In this document: positions 24,779 to 34,612 of the stretch, piece by piece | How positions within the stretch are numbered: the stretch's first letter is position 1 | How the letters are laid out: each line of letters opens with the position of its first letter | Position numbers and translations under genes: made by a program | The notes under the pieces: model-generated | Database searches by the model: none | Seen by the model: only the letters and a program-made list of their open reading frames with translations | Told to the model about the DNA's origin: nothing | Source: Halorhabdus utahensis DSM 12940 | Lineage (GTDB): Archaea > Halobacteriota > Halobacteria > Halobacteriales > Haloarculaceae | Reading direction: 5' to 3' | NCBI RefSeq assembly: GCF_000023945.1 | Contig: NC_013158.1 | Location: forward strand, 2,790,001-2,854,000 | DNA length: 64,000 nucleotides

Positions 24779-25384
24779 GTGACTGCCGCCCTCCCGCTCG
24801 TCGTCACCGGTGACGTCATCGTCGGACTGCTGGCCCCGCTCTGGGATTTCCTCGCGTCCAGCGGTGGGCTGGCCGTTCTCGAGGATATGGTGCGCTCGGC
24901 GACCGGGCCGATCGGACTGGTCGTGATCGCGATCTACTCGTTTCTGATCGCCTTCGTGTTGCCACTCCCTAGCGAAATCGTCCTGGTGCCGGCCAGCCAC
25001 ATGCGACTCGGACTGTCGTCCAACTGGACCCTGGCTGTCATCATCCTCGTCAGCGGACTCGGCAAAGCAGCCGGGAGCGTCTTCGCGTTCCATATCGGCC
25101 AGGAAGCCAAAGAGTACGGCCCGCTCGTCAAATGGATCCAGGAGTCCCGATTCGACGTCATCGAGTGGTCCGAACGCAAGACGGTCCAGCTCGCCAGGGA
25201 GTTCGGCTATGTCGGCCTCGCCCTCGCGCTGTCGGTACCCGGATTTCCGGACACGATCTCGATTTACGCGTTTACCATCCTCGAACGTGACTACGGACGG
25301 TTCGCGCTGGCGACGTTCGCCGGGAGTGTGGGTCGACTGGTCGTGACTGTTGGGTTCTTCGGCGGCGCGTTCTACTTGTTCTGA
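24779..25384 (+). CDS. VTT-domain (DedA/YqaA-like) membrane protein
   Basis: The 201-aa membrane protein has about five hydrophobic helices and the VTT/SNARE-associated pattern: a re-entrant FVLPLPSEIVLVPA segment, then GLGKAAGSVFAFHIG with its conserved Gly-Lys, and a late LSVPGFPDTISIYAF. The start is a GTG at 24779. A TATA-like ggtttac at 24748-24754 lies about 28 nt upstream, supporting leaderless initiation there. DedA relatives move phospholipids or polyprenyl phosphates across the membrane. The exact function is unknown. Confidence 0.85.
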   Translation: MTAALPLVVTGDVIVGLLAPLWDFLASSGGLAVLEDMVRSATGPIGLVVIAIYSFLIAFVLPLPSEIVLVPASHMRLGLSSNWTLAVIILVSGLGKAAGSVFAFHIGQEAKEYGPLVKWIQESRFDVIEWSERKTVQLAREFGYVGLALALSVPGFPDTISIYAFTILERDYGRFALATFAGSVGRLVVTVGFFGGAFYLF

Positions 25385-25869
25385 GATGGATTGGCCATGG
25401 CGGATACGGTCGCTCTTCGAGAGTCGAGAATCGGAACGGCCTTCGGCATCTCGACCATCATCTCTCAGTTCCAGGAGGGCGTCTTCCGGCCTCCACTCAC
25501 CAATCTCACGAAGCGCGCCAAACCGCTACGACAGGGCTCCTGTCCTGGTATTATCGCAAAGAACCCACTGGCGTTCGGGCATTGCTCACGACAGTTTGCT
25601 GGTGTCTGATCGTGAGGACCATCCGTCCTGAAGCGGCGGGTCGCGTGGGATCTGGTATCGTCTCCGGCTCCATATGACGAGTGACGGGTAAAACAACGCG
25701 ATACGCTCCACTCCCGTTGCTCGCATCGTACGGCAACACGCTGTCGCCACTGCTATCCATGACTCTGGGAGGCACTTCGGTCTCGACAGGAAATCGGCTG
25801 TCGCCAAGACCGGTTCAGAGATCGTGGGCTAGTTTCCCCATTCACACGCCAAAACTACGTCCCCAACAG
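25385..25869. other. Gene-poor interval (485 bp)
   Basis: No gene can be supported here. Short open frames on both strands have poor composition (many rare codons and no family resemblance) and no promoter at the right distance. GC is a little lower than in the flanking genes, so decayed DNA is possible, but I recognise no fragment. Confidence 0.5.
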
Positions 25870-26832
25870 TCAGTCGTCTTGTGATGGTTTCGTCTCGGGT
25901 TCGATGTACACTTTCCGGATATCCGGATACGCGTCGATAATGGCGTTTTCCATGTCCGTGATGTGCGTATCGATCTCGCTGGTGTCGAGGCCGGAACCGA
26001 AGGCCACGTCACTGGAGACAAGCACGTTTTCGGGGCCGAAGTAGACGGTCCGAAAATCGACGATTTCGGCGACGCCGTCCCACTCTCGGATGATCTTCCG
26101 GAGGCGTTTCTCTTCGGACTCCGGGAGGCTCTCGCCCAACAACAGGCGTTTGTTCTCCCAGGCCAGGGCGATGGCAAAGCCCATGAGCATGAGGCCGATG
26201 AGCAGGGCAGCGGTCGCGTCGAACAGCGGATTCCCTGTGAAATCTGTGAGGAACACACCACCGAGGGCTAACACCAACCCGATCAGCGCGATCGTGTCCT
26301 CGGTGAACGCCGTGAGCGTCGTCACGTTCGACGTTTTCCGGAACGCCTCGAGGAACCCGTTCCATCCGTATTCGTCGATGTCGGATTGCATACCTGCATA
26401 TGCCTTGCTAAAGGCCCATCCCTCGAAGAGGATTCCACCGACGAGGACGGTGTAGTTCACCCATATCGCGGGGACCGTCATTCCGAACTGTGTCACGGTG
26501 CCGGACAGCGCAGCCGCCTCGTGGTGCATAATCGCGTTGAACCCGTGTTTGGCGCTCTCCCACCCCGCGATGCCGAACAGGAGCACCGACACGAGGAAAC
26601 TATAGAAGAACTGGGCTTTCCCGTAGCCGAATGGATGCGCCCGGGATGCCGACTTTTTGCCGTACCGGATGCCAACGAGCAGGAACACCTGGTTGCCCGT
26701 GTCGGAAATGCTGTGATACGTCTCCGAGAGCATTGCTGGGCTTTGCGTGAGCAGAAAGCCGATGAACTTCAGGATAGCGATTGCCCCGTTCGCAAAGAGC
26801 GCAGCGAGGACGACGGATCTACTGTTTGCCAC
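25870..26832 (-). CDS. Cation diffusion facilitator (CDF) family transporter
   Basis: The 320-aa transporter has about six hydrophobic helices and the CDF metal-site pairs HxxxD in helix 2 (SETYHSISDTGNQ) and ExxD-like FTEDTIAL in helix 5. A cytoplasmic ferredoxin-like tail ends in TDMENAIIDAYPDIRKVYIE. It exports divalent cations such as Zn or Mn. The start is a GTG at 26830-26832 (VANSRSVVLAALFANG); the open frame continues far upstream but with no conserved residues. A TATA-like gtattt lies about 30 nt upstream. The metal is not identifiable. Confidence 0.9.
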   Translation of the reverse strand: MANSRSVVLAALFANGAIAILKFIGFLLTQSPAMLSETYHSISDTGNQVFLLVGIRYGKKSASRAHPFGYGKAQFFYSFLVSVLLFGIAGWESAKHGFNAIMHHEAAALSGTVTQFGMTVPAIWVNYTVLVGGILFEGWAFSKAYAGMQSDIDEYGWNGFLEAFRKTSNVTTLTAFTEDTIALIGLVLALGGVFLTDFTGNPLFDATAALLIGLMLMGFAIALAWENKRLLLGESLPESEEKRLRKIIREWDGVAEIVDFRTVYFGPENVLVSSDVAFGSGLDTSEIDTHITDMENAIIDAYPDIRKVYIEPETKPSQDD

Positions 26833-27026
26833 TGACCGACCATTGTCTGTCCCGCTGAAATACCTTTTCAGACCTATCGGATCCCATTTACTTCTCAGCG
26901 TTCGGTTCGAGGGCAATCCATGAATCCTGGTGGGGAGTGGTGGGGCTCTGTGGCGTGGCATTCCGAAGCGGACTGCTCGGCAGGATCGATGTGTGTGGCC
27001 GAATCCATCGAACGGATCGAGATTGC

Positions 27027-28274
27027 CTACCCGGAACCGACTTTCGTGGTCACACGGAACCCTTCTGGCGGACTGAGGATTCCCAGGACGGTCCCCAGCG
27101 CGTGGACAACCGTGACAAGGGGTGCCAGTGGGAGCGCGAGCATCCAGACGTGGTAGTCCTCGCCGTAGTAGACGACCCCGCGGATAAACCAGAATGCAGT
27201 GAACAGCGCCAACCCCAGTGACGCCGCGAGAAAGGCCCCGCTGTGTCCCACGGACGCGCCGAGGGCCGACAGCGGCACCACGACCAGCATGACGATCGGC
27301 GACAGCCCCCACGTGTAGTTTCGAACGCGCGTCAGGAGTTCATAGCGGAGGGGGAGAATCTTCGCCGTCTGGAGGTTTCCGGCCGACCACCGGCGACGTT
27401 GCTGGAAGAGATCGTACAACGACGGCGGGGCCTCGTTTCGACAGACTGCCGCCGACAACGCGAAATCGAAATCGTGATCCTGGAACGCCGTCCAGACGAA
27501 GGCCGTGTCTTCGACGAGCGTCTCGCGATCCCAGGTGACAGTGTCTTCGACCTCGGTTCGGACAGCGATGCCGCCGCCCCAGGCGAACAGCGGGATCGAC
27601 AGGCGGGCGAACGCTCGCTGTTCGATCTGAACGCCCATGCGGTAGACGTCAGCCAGAAAACTCAGGCTGGAACCAGTCCGTCGGGGCTTCTCACGCAACT
27701 GGACGACATCGGCGTCGGGCAACCCGTCGAAGGACTCGACGATGCTGTCCTCGTCCAGGTAGAGGACGAATTCACGATCGGTCGAGAGCGCCCGGCGGGC
27801 CCACTCCTGAGCGCGCCCCTTCCGAACGGCCTGACACGCAAAGTCGTCAGGGACGACGTGCACCGTCGCTCCTCTCACGTCGATGGGCTTTTCGGCGATC
27901 ACGTGAACGTCTGTCAGCTCGTCCGGCACGGAATCGACCGTCTCCTGGACGACCGCTGTGGCGTCGACGGTCATGATTCTCACCTGTACGTCTTCCAGTC
28001 CGTACTCGTTCGACGGCGGTTCGTATCCCGATCCAAACACGTAGGTCAGCACAGTCCACAGGAGAGCGGTGCCCCCGAAGAGAACAGTAACGCCCCAAAG
28101 CGTGAGACCGAACAACGACCCGAGGCCGCCGTCCGCAGTCGTCGTGGTGGTCACACTGGCTTCCGCCGGTGCGCGCCCAGGTCCTGTCACGATCGTCGGT
28201 GCGAGTATGGTAGCGACCCCACCGACGACCAGCAACAGGGTGACGCCGATCAGTCCGATTCGCTCGGTGTTCAT
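27027..28274 (-). CDS. Membrane glycosyltransferase family 2
   Basis: The protein (415 aa) has two N-terminal membrane helices (about residues 5-27 and 52-75), a central GT2 domain and three or four C-terminal helices. The catalytic features are LYLDEDSIVES (the DxD-type nucleotide site), an acidic TLVEDTAFVW and the QRRRWSAGNL acceptor/processivity motif of GT2 polymer synthases. The order resembles cellulose/hyaluronan-synthase-like enzymes, so it may extend a surface polysaccharide or glycolipid. The start is the second of two adjacent Met codons (28272-28274). The CDF gene lies downstream, 194 bp away. Sugar donor unknown. Confidence 0.85.
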   Translation of the reverse strand: MNTERIGLIGVTLLLVVGGVATILAPTIVTGPGRAPAEASVTTTTTADGGLGSLFGLTLWGVTVLFGGTALLWTVLTYVFGSGYEPPSNEYGLEDVQVRIMTVDATAVVQETVDSVPDELTDVHVIAEKPIDVRGATVHVVPDDFACQAVRKGRAQEWARRALSTDREFVLYLDEDSIVESFDGLPDADVVQLREKPRRTGSSLSFLADVYRMGVQIEQRAFARLSIPLFAWGGGIAVRTEVEDTVTWDRETLVEDTAFVWTAFQDHDFDFALSAAVCRNEAPPSLYDLFQQRRRWSAGNLQTAKILPLRYELLTRVRNYTWGLSPIVMLVVVPLSALGASVGHSGAFLAASLGLALFTAFWFIRGVVYYGEDYHVWMLALPLAPLVTVVHALGTVLGILSPPEGFRVTTKVGSG

Positions 28275-28612
28275 CATCGCTGGTTTCGCACTGTGATACC
28301 TTGAACCGCCCAGACGCTCCAAATTCGTTTTCACGATTCAGATCGTTCGTGACCCTATCCTCGGTGTCCCAACCAGCGCTTCTTCGAGCACCGCGCCGGG
28401 TGTCCCCGTTTCGATCATAGCGCCCATCTCCTGACGGCACACGCGCTGATACGATCGAGCAATCTCAATCGAACGGAGGTTCCGCGATCCAGCGAAACGG
28501 AATGAGAGACTGGAAAACGGCGGACGTGGTCGAGTAAACGGAATTAAACAGACGAAACTGAGATGGACGGTCGGCCCGATTCAAATATCGCAGGACCATT
28601 CACTCGAGTTGT
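28275..28612. other. Divergent intergenic region (338 bp)
   Basis: The region lies between the glycosyltransferase (-) and the DUF4382 lipoprotein (+). A TATA-like caaatat at 28582-28588 is about 28 nt ahead of the lipoprotein ATG. A 29-codon minus-strand frame (about 28337-28426) has gene-like codons but is too short to call. Otherwise I see nothing. Confidence 0.5.
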
Positions 28613-29734
28613 ATGAGACAACATACCCTTCACGCACTGGTTGTCGCTGGTGTTCTCCTCGTGGCTGGCTGTGCCGGTGGGCTCTCCGGCACCCCCGAAA
28701 GCGCGACCACGGGTGCGAGTCAGGTCAGTGACTCGCCGACGGGAGCGCCAACTGGCGGTGGATCGGTGGCCTTCTACATCAGTGACGAACAGAACGCGAT
28801 GGGGGACTTCCAGCACCTCAACGTCACAGTCACGCGCGTCGGCTTCGAACGTGCGGCCGAAGACAAGGGCGGCTGGGTCGAACGTGACGTCGACAACGCG
28901 ACTGTTGATCTGACCGCGCTCCAGGGACCGAACGCCACACTCATCGGCCAGTACAACCTCTCGAACGGCACCTACTCCACGGTGTTTGTCCACGTCGGTA
29001 ACGTGAATGCGACGTTGCAGAATGGCGAAGAAGTCCGCGTGAAACTCCCGAGTGAGAAACTCCAGATCCAGAAACCCTTCACGGTCGACAATGGATCGAC
29101 GGTAGACTTCGTCTTCGACATCACCGTGCACAAGGCCGGCAAGAGCGGAAAGTACATCCTCAAACCGGTCATCGGCGAATCCGGCACGGACGTCCCGATC
29201 GAACCGACGGATGACGACGAACGGGAAGACGAACTACAAGCGACGTTCCTCGGCAACGTCACTCGGGGGGACAACGCCACGATCGACGTCAAACGCGGCG
29301 GCGAACCGGTCGCCAACGCCACGGTCCTCGTCAACGGCAACACGGTCGAACCGACCGATGCAGACGGACGGACCACTTTCGAGGTCCCGGACGCGGACGA
29401 GGTGGCGATCGAAATGACGGCCGGAGACGCCGAGACGGAACTCGAGGCCGAATTCGAAACCCATGAGGCGGACTCAGAGGCCGATACTGCCGACGACGAA
29501 CTGACTGCGACGTTCGTCGGGACCGTCTCACAGAACGCGACAGTCTCCGTGATGCGGGGCGGCAATCCCGTCGAGAATGCGACGGTCGTCGTGAACGACG
29601 AACCGGTCGGGACGACTGGCGTCGACGGCCAACGCACGTTCGAAGTCCCGGACGCGGAATCGCTGACGGTGACTGTTCAGGTCGGTGACGAAGAGATCGA
29701 ACTCGAACGGGGACTCGAACCTTCCGAAGGGTAA
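28613..29734 (+). CDS. Secreted lipoprotein with DUF4382 and two Ig-like modules
   Basis: This 373-aa protein has a signal peptide ending in the lipobox LVAGC, so it is probably anchored on the cell surface by a lipid-modified Cys. Residues about 50-190 form a DUF4382 domain (VAFYISDEQNAMGDFQHLNV, ending YILKPVIGES). Two similar modules follow (about 208-275 and 297-365), each with a LQATFLGNVTRGDNATIDV / LTATFVGTVSQNATVSV pattern and a D-G-R-TTFEVPDA / DGQRTFEVPDAES motif, like carboxypeptidase-regulatory or CNA-B-type folds. The modules are internal duplicates. The TATA spacing suggests a leaderless transcript. Ligand unknown. Confidence 0.85.
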   Translation: MRQHTLHALVVAGVLLVAGCAGGLSGTPESATTGASQVSDSPTGAPTGGGSVAFYISDEQNAMGDFQHLNVTVTRVGFERAAEDKGGWVERDVDNATVDLTALQGPNATLIGQYNLSNGTYSTVFVHVGNVNATLQNGEEVRVKLPSEKLQIQKPFTVDNGSTVDFVFDITVHKAGKSGKYILKPVIGESGTDVPIEPTDDDEREDELQATFLGNVTRGDNATIDVKRGGEPVANATVLVNGNTVEPTDADGRTTFEVPDADEVAIEMTAGDAETELEAEFETHEADSEADTADDELTATFVGTVSQNATVSVMRGGNPVENATVVVNDEPVGTTGVDGQRTFEVPDAESLTVTVQVGDEEIELERGLEPSEG

Positions 29735-29835
29735 CTACCGCTGGACGGTGTGGTGACCGAATCGCACCTGCTGTCCGACACAACGAACTGAGAGTATGGC
29801 GCCGCTATTCGGCGTGAGTGTCCGGATGCTTCCCG

Positions 29836-29902
29836 GCAGGGATTTGAACCCGATGCCAGACCTCGCTTCACTCGGTCTGCCGTGGTTCAAATCCGTTCCT
29901 GC
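29836..29902. repeat. Long imperfect inverted repeat made of tRNA T-arm-like sequence
   Basis: GGATTTGAACC at 29840-29850 pairs perfectly with GGTTCAAATCC at 29884-29894. Inside it CAGACC pairs with GGTCTG, and outside it gcagg pairs with cctgc, so the region can form one long stem. On the minus strand the left half reads as a T-arm followed by CTGCCGGGAAGCA, like the 3' end of a tRNA. It lies just downstream of the tRNA-Glu gene and shares cagggatttgaaccc with it. This is either a decayed tRNA fragment or an integration scar. Confidence 0.6.
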
Positions 29903-29942
29903 GCGTGGATGGTTCTCGCTCACGTTGTTCGCTCGAAAATCC

Positions 29943-30017
<75 letters not shown>

Positions 30018-30156
30018 CGTGTCCGAACTACACTCGGATCGACGGACTGGACCCTAATAAATGCCGTCAATTCGTCCCGGGACTGTGCCGTGTTATGCTC
30101 ACCCAGGAACCGGCCGAGACGGAACCTCCAAGTTCGGCCCCGTCGTCGGGAGGGAT

Positions 30157-30603
30157 ATGAGTCTGTTGGGCCGTTTCCGGGGTGACCGAGCGGACGGCGT
30201 CGGACTGTACGTCGACGGACCGAACGTCCTCCGGGAGGAGTTCGACGTCGACCTCGACGACCTGCGCGCGATCGCCACCGAATACGGTCGTATTGGGGCG
30301 GCCCGGCTCTATCTCGACGAACATGCCACCCCGGGCCTGATCCAGGCCGGCGAAGCCCGCGGCTTTGCGGTCGTCACAACCAGCGGCGACGTCGACGTCA
30401 AACTCGCCGTCGACGCGACGAGAGCCGCAAGCGAGGCTCGCATCGAAACGCTGGTGATCGCTTCCCGAGACACTGATTTCAAACCTGCGCTGGAGGTCGC
30501 GGCCGATCGGGGCTGTCGAACGGTTGCGATCGCGCCGGGCGAACACGGACGCTCCGATGCGCTGTCGAACACTGCCCACGAGAGCCATTCGCTCGAGGGC
30601 TGA
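30157..30603 (+). CDS. NYN-domain (PIN-like) protein, TIGR00288 type
   Basis: This 148-aa protein consists of a NYN domain, the PIN-like nuclease fold. The opening GVGLYVDGPNVLREEF gives the first acidic residue, DVDVKLAVDATRAA the second and VIASRDTDFKPALEVAAD the third acidic cluster. Such proteins are thought to cut or bind RNA. The ATG at 30157 is preceded by a Shine-Dalgarno-like GGAGG three bases upstream, and the frame opening before it (from 30061) is not conserved. It is adjacent to tRNA-Glu on the other strand; whether that matters is unknown. Confidence 0.85.
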   Translation: MSLLGRFRGDRADGVGLYVDGPNVLREEFDVDLDDLRAIATEYGRIGAARLYLDEHATPGLIQAGEARGFAVVTTSGDVDVKLAVDATRAASEARIETLVIASRDTDFKPALEVAADRGCRTVAIAPGEHGRSDALSNTAHESHSLEG

Positions 30604-30664
30604 CGGCGTCGGCCAGACACCCGGAGACGAACGCCTTTTGGATCAAACACCCACAGGGTAGGAC

Positions 30665-31507
30665 ATGACCGACGAGCCCGACACGCCGATCCTGGATGAT
30701 CATCTCCACCTCGATCCCGCGCACGGTCGTGGAATCGACGCCGTCGAGGACTTCGTCAATGCCGGCGGCACGCATCTGCTGGTCGTCAACAAACCCTCCT
30801 GGATGCTGGAAGACGTCGGCGACGACGAATCGATCTTCCGGGCGGTGTTCGAGACGACGATCGACGTCGTCGAACGAGCCACCGAGGTCCTGCCGGGCCG
30901 TGCTTGGCCGGTCCTCGGTGTCCATCCCGCGCTGATATCGAAGCTGACGGGACGGGGGTACACCCCCGACGAAGCCCGCGATATCATGCAAGCGGGCCTC
31001 GACATCGCGGCCGAGTACGTCGCCGAGGGTCCGGCACTCGCCCTCAAATCCGGTCGGCCGCACTACGACGTGGGCGATCCTGTCTGGGAAGCCTCGAACG
31101 ACGTGATGAAACACGCCTTCGAGTTGGGTGCCGAAACCGGCTGTGCGGTCCAGCTCCACACGGAGGGCGGCCAGGACTTCACCGAGGTCGCCGAGTGGGC
31201 CGAAAACCGTGGTTTGCCGGCTGACCGCGTCGTCAAGCACTACTCGGAAGGCCGCCTCGACGGGCCGACCAAGAGCGTCCTCTCGAACAAGGACGAGCTG
31301 GAGATTGCCGTCGAAGCGGATGAGCCGTTCCTGATGGAGACCGACTTCATCGACGATCCCGATCGACCAGGGGCGGTGCTCGGCCCGAAGACTGTCCCCC
31401 GGCGGGTCGAATGGATGCGGGCGGAAGGCTACGACGATGCGATCCGCACAGCCCACGTCGAGACGCCCGCCGCAGTCTACGGGATCGACACCGAAGCGAC
31501 GCTGTGA
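30665..31507 (+). CDS. TatD-related metal-dependent hydrolase
   Basis: The protein (280 aa) is an amidohydrolase-fold TatD relative. The metal ligands HxH appear at the N-terminus (LDDHLHLDPAH), a further His in GVHPALI, another in VQLHTEGG, and a late Asp in FLMETDFIDDP. TatD family members are metal-dependent nucleases, while archaeal relatives of this exact subgroup are uncharacterised. It begins 61 bp after the NYN gene on the same strand and has a TATA-like element near 30640. It could be a nuclease or a small-molecule hydrolase. Confidence 0.85.
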   Translation: MTDEPDTPILDDHLHLDPAHGRGIDAVEDFVNAGGTHLLVVNKPSWMLEDVGDDESIFRAVFETTIDVVERATEVLPGRAWPVLGVHPALISKLTGRGYTPDEARDIMQAGLDIAAEYVAEGPALALKSGRPHYDVGDPVWEASNDVMKHAFELGAETGCAVQLHTEGGQDFTEVAEWAENRGLPADRVVKHYSEGRLDGPTKSVLSNKDELEIAVEADEPFLMETDFIDDPDRPGAVLGPKTVPRRVEWMRAEGYDDAIRTAHVETPAAVYGIDTEATL

Positions 31508-31535
31508 CCGGTCGACGGGTGAGCCGTTTTGCTGT

Positions 31536-32249
31536 TCAGAGCTCGAAGGTCTCGTCGCCGTCGAGAACGTGAACGTCGGCGTCGCTGCCGACGGCTTTGA
31601 CCTCGCGGGCGAACGCCTCGGCGTCCTGCTCGATCGGCGGGAACGTGTCGTAGTGCATCGGGAAGGCGTCCTCGACGTCGAGCCAGTCGACGGCGACGGC
31701 GGCCTGCTCCGGCCCCATCGTGAAGTGATCGCCGATCGGGATCGCCGCGGCGTCGGGTTCGAGGAACGGGGCGATCACGTCGCGCATCTCCGTCATCAGC
31801 CCGGTGTCGCCGGCGTGGTAGAACGCCGTCGTCTCGTCGTCGCTCTTTCGGGTCGGTTCGGCGTCGGAGATCACGAAGCCGGCGGGCATCCCCGCCGACC
31901 CGATCTCGTAGCCCGTGTTGATGCCGTTGGTGTGATCGGCCCGATGCATCGTCACGAACGCCTCGCCGGCCGCGACTGTCCCGCCGAGGTTCATCCCGAC
32001 GGTCTCGTTGCCGTGTTCGGCTTCGATATAACTGGCTAGCTCCGGCGTCGCGACGACGGTCGCGTCCGGGAACGCGCCGACGTTTGCGATGTGGTCGGCG
32101 TGGCCGTGGGTCAACAGGACGAAGTCGGGGCGCTCGACGTCCGTGGGCGACAGCGACGTCTTCGGGTTGTCGAAGAAGGGATCGATCAGCAAGCGGGTGT
32201 CTGCAACCTCGACGCTCCAGGTTGAATGACCATACCAGGTGAGTTCCAT
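31536..32249 (-). CDS. UPF0173 metallo-beta-lactamase-fold hydrolase
   Basis: The 237-aa protein has the metallo-beta-lactamase fold of the UPF0173 family. The signature [12 protein letters not shown] carries the HxHxDH zinc site near residue 48, and further ligands are in [10 protein letters not shown] and the [12 protein letters not shown] block. The start [14 protein letters not shown] is the usual family beginning. Members are cytoplasmic hydrolases with unknown substrates. It stands alone between two plus-strand genes. A TATA-like attaag lies about 32 nt upstream. Confidence 0.92.
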   Translation of the reverse strand: MELTWYGHSTWSVEVADTRLLIDPFFDNPKTSLSPTDVERPDFVLLTHGHADHIANVGAFPDATVVATPELASYIEAEHGNETVGMNLGGTVAAGEAFVTMHRADHTNGINTGYEIGSAGMPAGFVISDAEPTRKSDDETTAFYHAGDTGLMTEMRDVIAPFLEPDAAAIPIGDHFTMGPEQAAVAVDWLDVEDAFPMHYDTFPPIEQDAEAFAREVKAVGSDADVHVLDGDETFEL

Positions 32250-32477
32250 GGGTCAGACGGGTTTACTCGCGTCGCACACTTAATCTTGCAGCTGCCGGAA
32301 CGGTCGATGGATGGGTCGGTAATTGTTGCGTTACCCGAATCGGGACGACCGCCGCGCCCGCGATGAGGCCAGCGCGATGCTGGCTGCCTGGGGTGTTGTC
32401 GTCCTCGATGAAACCATGCTGCAGACGGCCGGAGGAGTCAGCCAAGCGTTTATCCGGCGAGATACCGTTGGCTACGT

Positions 32478-33602
32478 ATGCTCGCTGATCGCCCTTCTCG
32501 ACGGCGGTTTCTGCACTCTCTCGGTGCCATGGCCGTGCTCGGTCTCGCTGGCTGCGTCGAGTCACCGACCGGAGATGTCGCCACGTCTGCGTCCGAGCAG
32601 TCGGCACCGACGACGAACACTACCGTCGAAAACCAGGTTGACGAGCCCGCGACCGATGATCGGTCACGGTACGCCGACGTCTACCGATCAGTTAGCGATT
32701 CGGTTGTCCAGATCAGGGTCATCACGCCCTTTGGGACGGCGGGAACCGGCAGCGGGTTCGTCTACGACGAGCGCCACCTCGTGACGAACGAACACGTGGT
32801 TTCGAACGCCGAGGAACTGTACGTCCGCTATCCTTCGACCGGGTGGCGGGAGGCGTCTGTCGTCGGCACGGACAGCGATAGCGACCTTGCGGTCTTGTCC
32901 GTTGACGAGCACCCACCCGCCGCCGGTTCGTTGTCGCTCGTCGAAGACGAACCGGCTGTCGGAACCGAAGTGGTTGCGATCGGGAATCCATATGGACTCT
33001 CGGGGTCAGTCTCGGCGGGCATTGTCAGCGGTGTCGACCGGACACTGTCGAGCCCAGGCGAGTTCTCGATCCCCGATACGATTCAGACCGACGCAGCCGT
33101 GAATCCGGGCAACAGCGGAGGGCCGCTCGTCAACCTGGAGGGAGAGGTCGTCGGCGTCATCAGCGCCGGCCAGGGTGACAATATCGGACTGGCCATCTCC
33201 AGTGCGTTGACACGCAACGTCGTCCCGGCGTTGATCGAGACGGGTTCGTACGAGCATCCCTACCTCGGTATCCGGCTGCTCGACGTCACCCCAGCAGTGG
33301 CAGAAGCTAACGACCTTTCGGAAGCCTCGGGTGTCTACGTGACGGAGACCATCGAGGGCGATCCGTCGGACGGTGTTCTGCAAGGCGCGACCGAAGAAAC
33401 GGTCGTCAATGGCCAATCGATACCCGTCGGCGGCGACGTGATCACGCATATCGAAGGCGAACCGACGCCGACCAGCCAGCAGTTGGGGAGCGTCCTCGCA
33501 CTCGAAACCCAGGTCGGACAGCCGGCCACGATTCGGGTCCTTCGGGATGGTGCGACCGAGACGCTGGAAGTGACGATCGGATCTCGGAGCGAGGCGGAGT
33601 GA
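32478..33602 (+). CDS. HtrA/DegP-like serine protease, Tat lipoprotein, with PDZ domain
   Basis: The protein (374 aa) has a twin-arginine signal (SRRRFLHSL) with a lipobox GLAGC, so it is probably lipid-anchored outside the cell. The trypsin-like catalytic triad is His106 (TNEHVV), Asp136 (DSDLAVL) and Ser213 (NPGNSGGPL). A single PDZ domain follows (about residues 255-365; PYLGIRLLDVTPAVAEAN). Family members degrade or refold damaged extracytoplasmic proteins under stress. A TATA-like gtttat lies about 27 nt before the ATG. No neighbour appears to be co-transcribed. Confidence 0.94.
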   Translation: MLADRPSRRRFLHSLGAMAVLGLAGCVESPTGDVATSASEQSAPTTNTTVENQVDEPATDDRSRYADVYRSVSDSVVQIRVITPFGTAGTGSGFVYDERHLVTNEHVVSNAEELYVRYPSTGWREASVVGTDSDSDLAVLSVDEHPPAAGSLSLVEDEPAVGTEVVAIGNPYGLSGSVSAGIVSGVDRTLSSPGEFSIPDTIQTDAAVNPGNSGGPLVNLEGEVVGVISAGQGDNIGLAISSALTRNVVPALIETGSYEHPYLGIRLLDVTPAVAEANDLSEASGVYVTETIEGDPSDGVLQGATEETVVNGQSIPVGGDVITHIEGEPTPTSQQLGSVLALETQVGQPATIRVLRDGATETLEVTIGSRSEAE

Positions 33603-33669
33603 TCCCGATACGAAGGGCTCTTCGAATAGTGTCGCAACCGCTCGGAAAATAGCCAGCCATTCACGACGT

Positions 33670-34593
33670 TTACCGGAGCGTCTCCGCAGCCCCGCGCTCG
33701 ACGAGGGGCTCGGCGTTGGTCGCCGGCAGCGTGACCACGTCTTCGGCCACGAGATCGTAGGTACGCTCGTCGACACCGAGTATCTCGCCGACATCGCTCG
33801 TGATCCGGACGGTCGTCCGTTCGACATCGGCCGTTGTGGACGCCGAGCCGTCCCCGTCTTCGGCCACAGAACCGGGCGGACCGCCGTCCCGTCGCGTCGT
33901 CGGATCGGGTCCATCGCCCCCAGCCGCCGGCACTTTCGTGTCGTCGGCTGGTGCTGACGACGCTCCAGTATCCGGATCCGTTTGTCCACCGTCGGCTGTC
34001 GAACTCCCACGCATCAAGTCGGCCGCGGGCACCTCGTCGTCAGTGGCTGCTGAGCGACTCTCCGCTGGCTCAGGCGGCGCTCCGGTCGAATCCGACGCGT
34101 CCGTCGATGACGCTGTCGAGGGCGGGCGCTCCCCAGTTGTTCCTTCCGAGGCGGCCGACGGGTCATCATCGACCGGGGACTCGGTCTGGCCGGCGACAGC
34201 CATGGATTCGCCGTCGAGGACGTCGAACACGCGCTGGCGGTTCGATTCGATCGAATCCACAAGATCCTCGAAAAGATCCCGCTCCTCGGTTGTGAGTCCC
34301 TCTTCCTCGGTGGGCATGTCCGCGGCCGCGAGCGATGCCATTTTGACGACCTTGCCGACGCGGCGTTCGTAGATGGCCTGCAGCGTCTGTTCGGCCGTGT
34401 CGATGTCGTCCGAGAGACGGGCGACTTTCGGAGAGTCGAACGGATCCTCGGCGGCCTCGGCCGCGCGCTCGCGCTCGGCCCGCAACGAGCGGACGAACTG
34501 CCCGGCTTCCTCGTAAAACGAATCGCGAAGCTGCTGGAGGCTGTCGGTCTGGCGCTCGCGACTCTGTACCGATTGGATCTCGTCTAAGTCCAT
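33670..34593 (-). CDS. DNA replication factor GINS (Gins51-type)
   Basis: This 307-aa protein is the archaeal GINS subunit that joins MCM helicase and primase. Residues about 1-130 form the helical A domain (MDLDEIQSVQSRERQTDSLQ, TTEERDLFEDLVDSIESN). A long acidic, Ser/Asp/Pro-rich linker spans about 140-255, and the small B domain is at the C-terminus (TVRITSDVGEILGVDERTYD). The linker is longer than in other archaea, as is common in halophiles. The ATG at 34591-34593 lies 19 bp after priS on the same strand, so primase and GINS form a replication operon, an arrangement known in archaea. Confidence 0.9.
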   Translation of the reverse strand: MDLDEIQSVQSRERQTDSLQQLRDSFYEEAGQFVRSLRAERERAAEAAEDPFDSPKVARLSDDIDTAEQTLQAIYERRVGKVVKMASLAAADMPTEEEGLTTEERDLFEDLVDSIESNRQRVFDVLDGESMAVAGQTESPVDDDPSAASEGTTGERPPSTASSTDASDSTGAPPEPAESRSAATDDEVPAADLMRGSSTADGGQTDPDTGASSAPADDTKVPAAGGDGPDPTTRRDGGPPGSVAEDGDGSASTTADVERTTVRITSDVGEILGVDERTYDLVAEDVVTLPATNAEPLVERGAAETLR

Positions 34594-34612
34594 GATGTTC
34601 GGCGGTTCTCCC

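Noticed and set aside
25391-25609. A 72-codon plus-strand frame after the VTT gene
   Set aside because: Composition unlike neighbouring genes, no family resemblance and no TATA at the expected distance.
28337-28426. A 29-codon minus-strand frame with gene-like codons
   Set aside because: Too short, and no promoter or conservation evidence can be seen; it lies in the upstream region of the glycosyltransferase.
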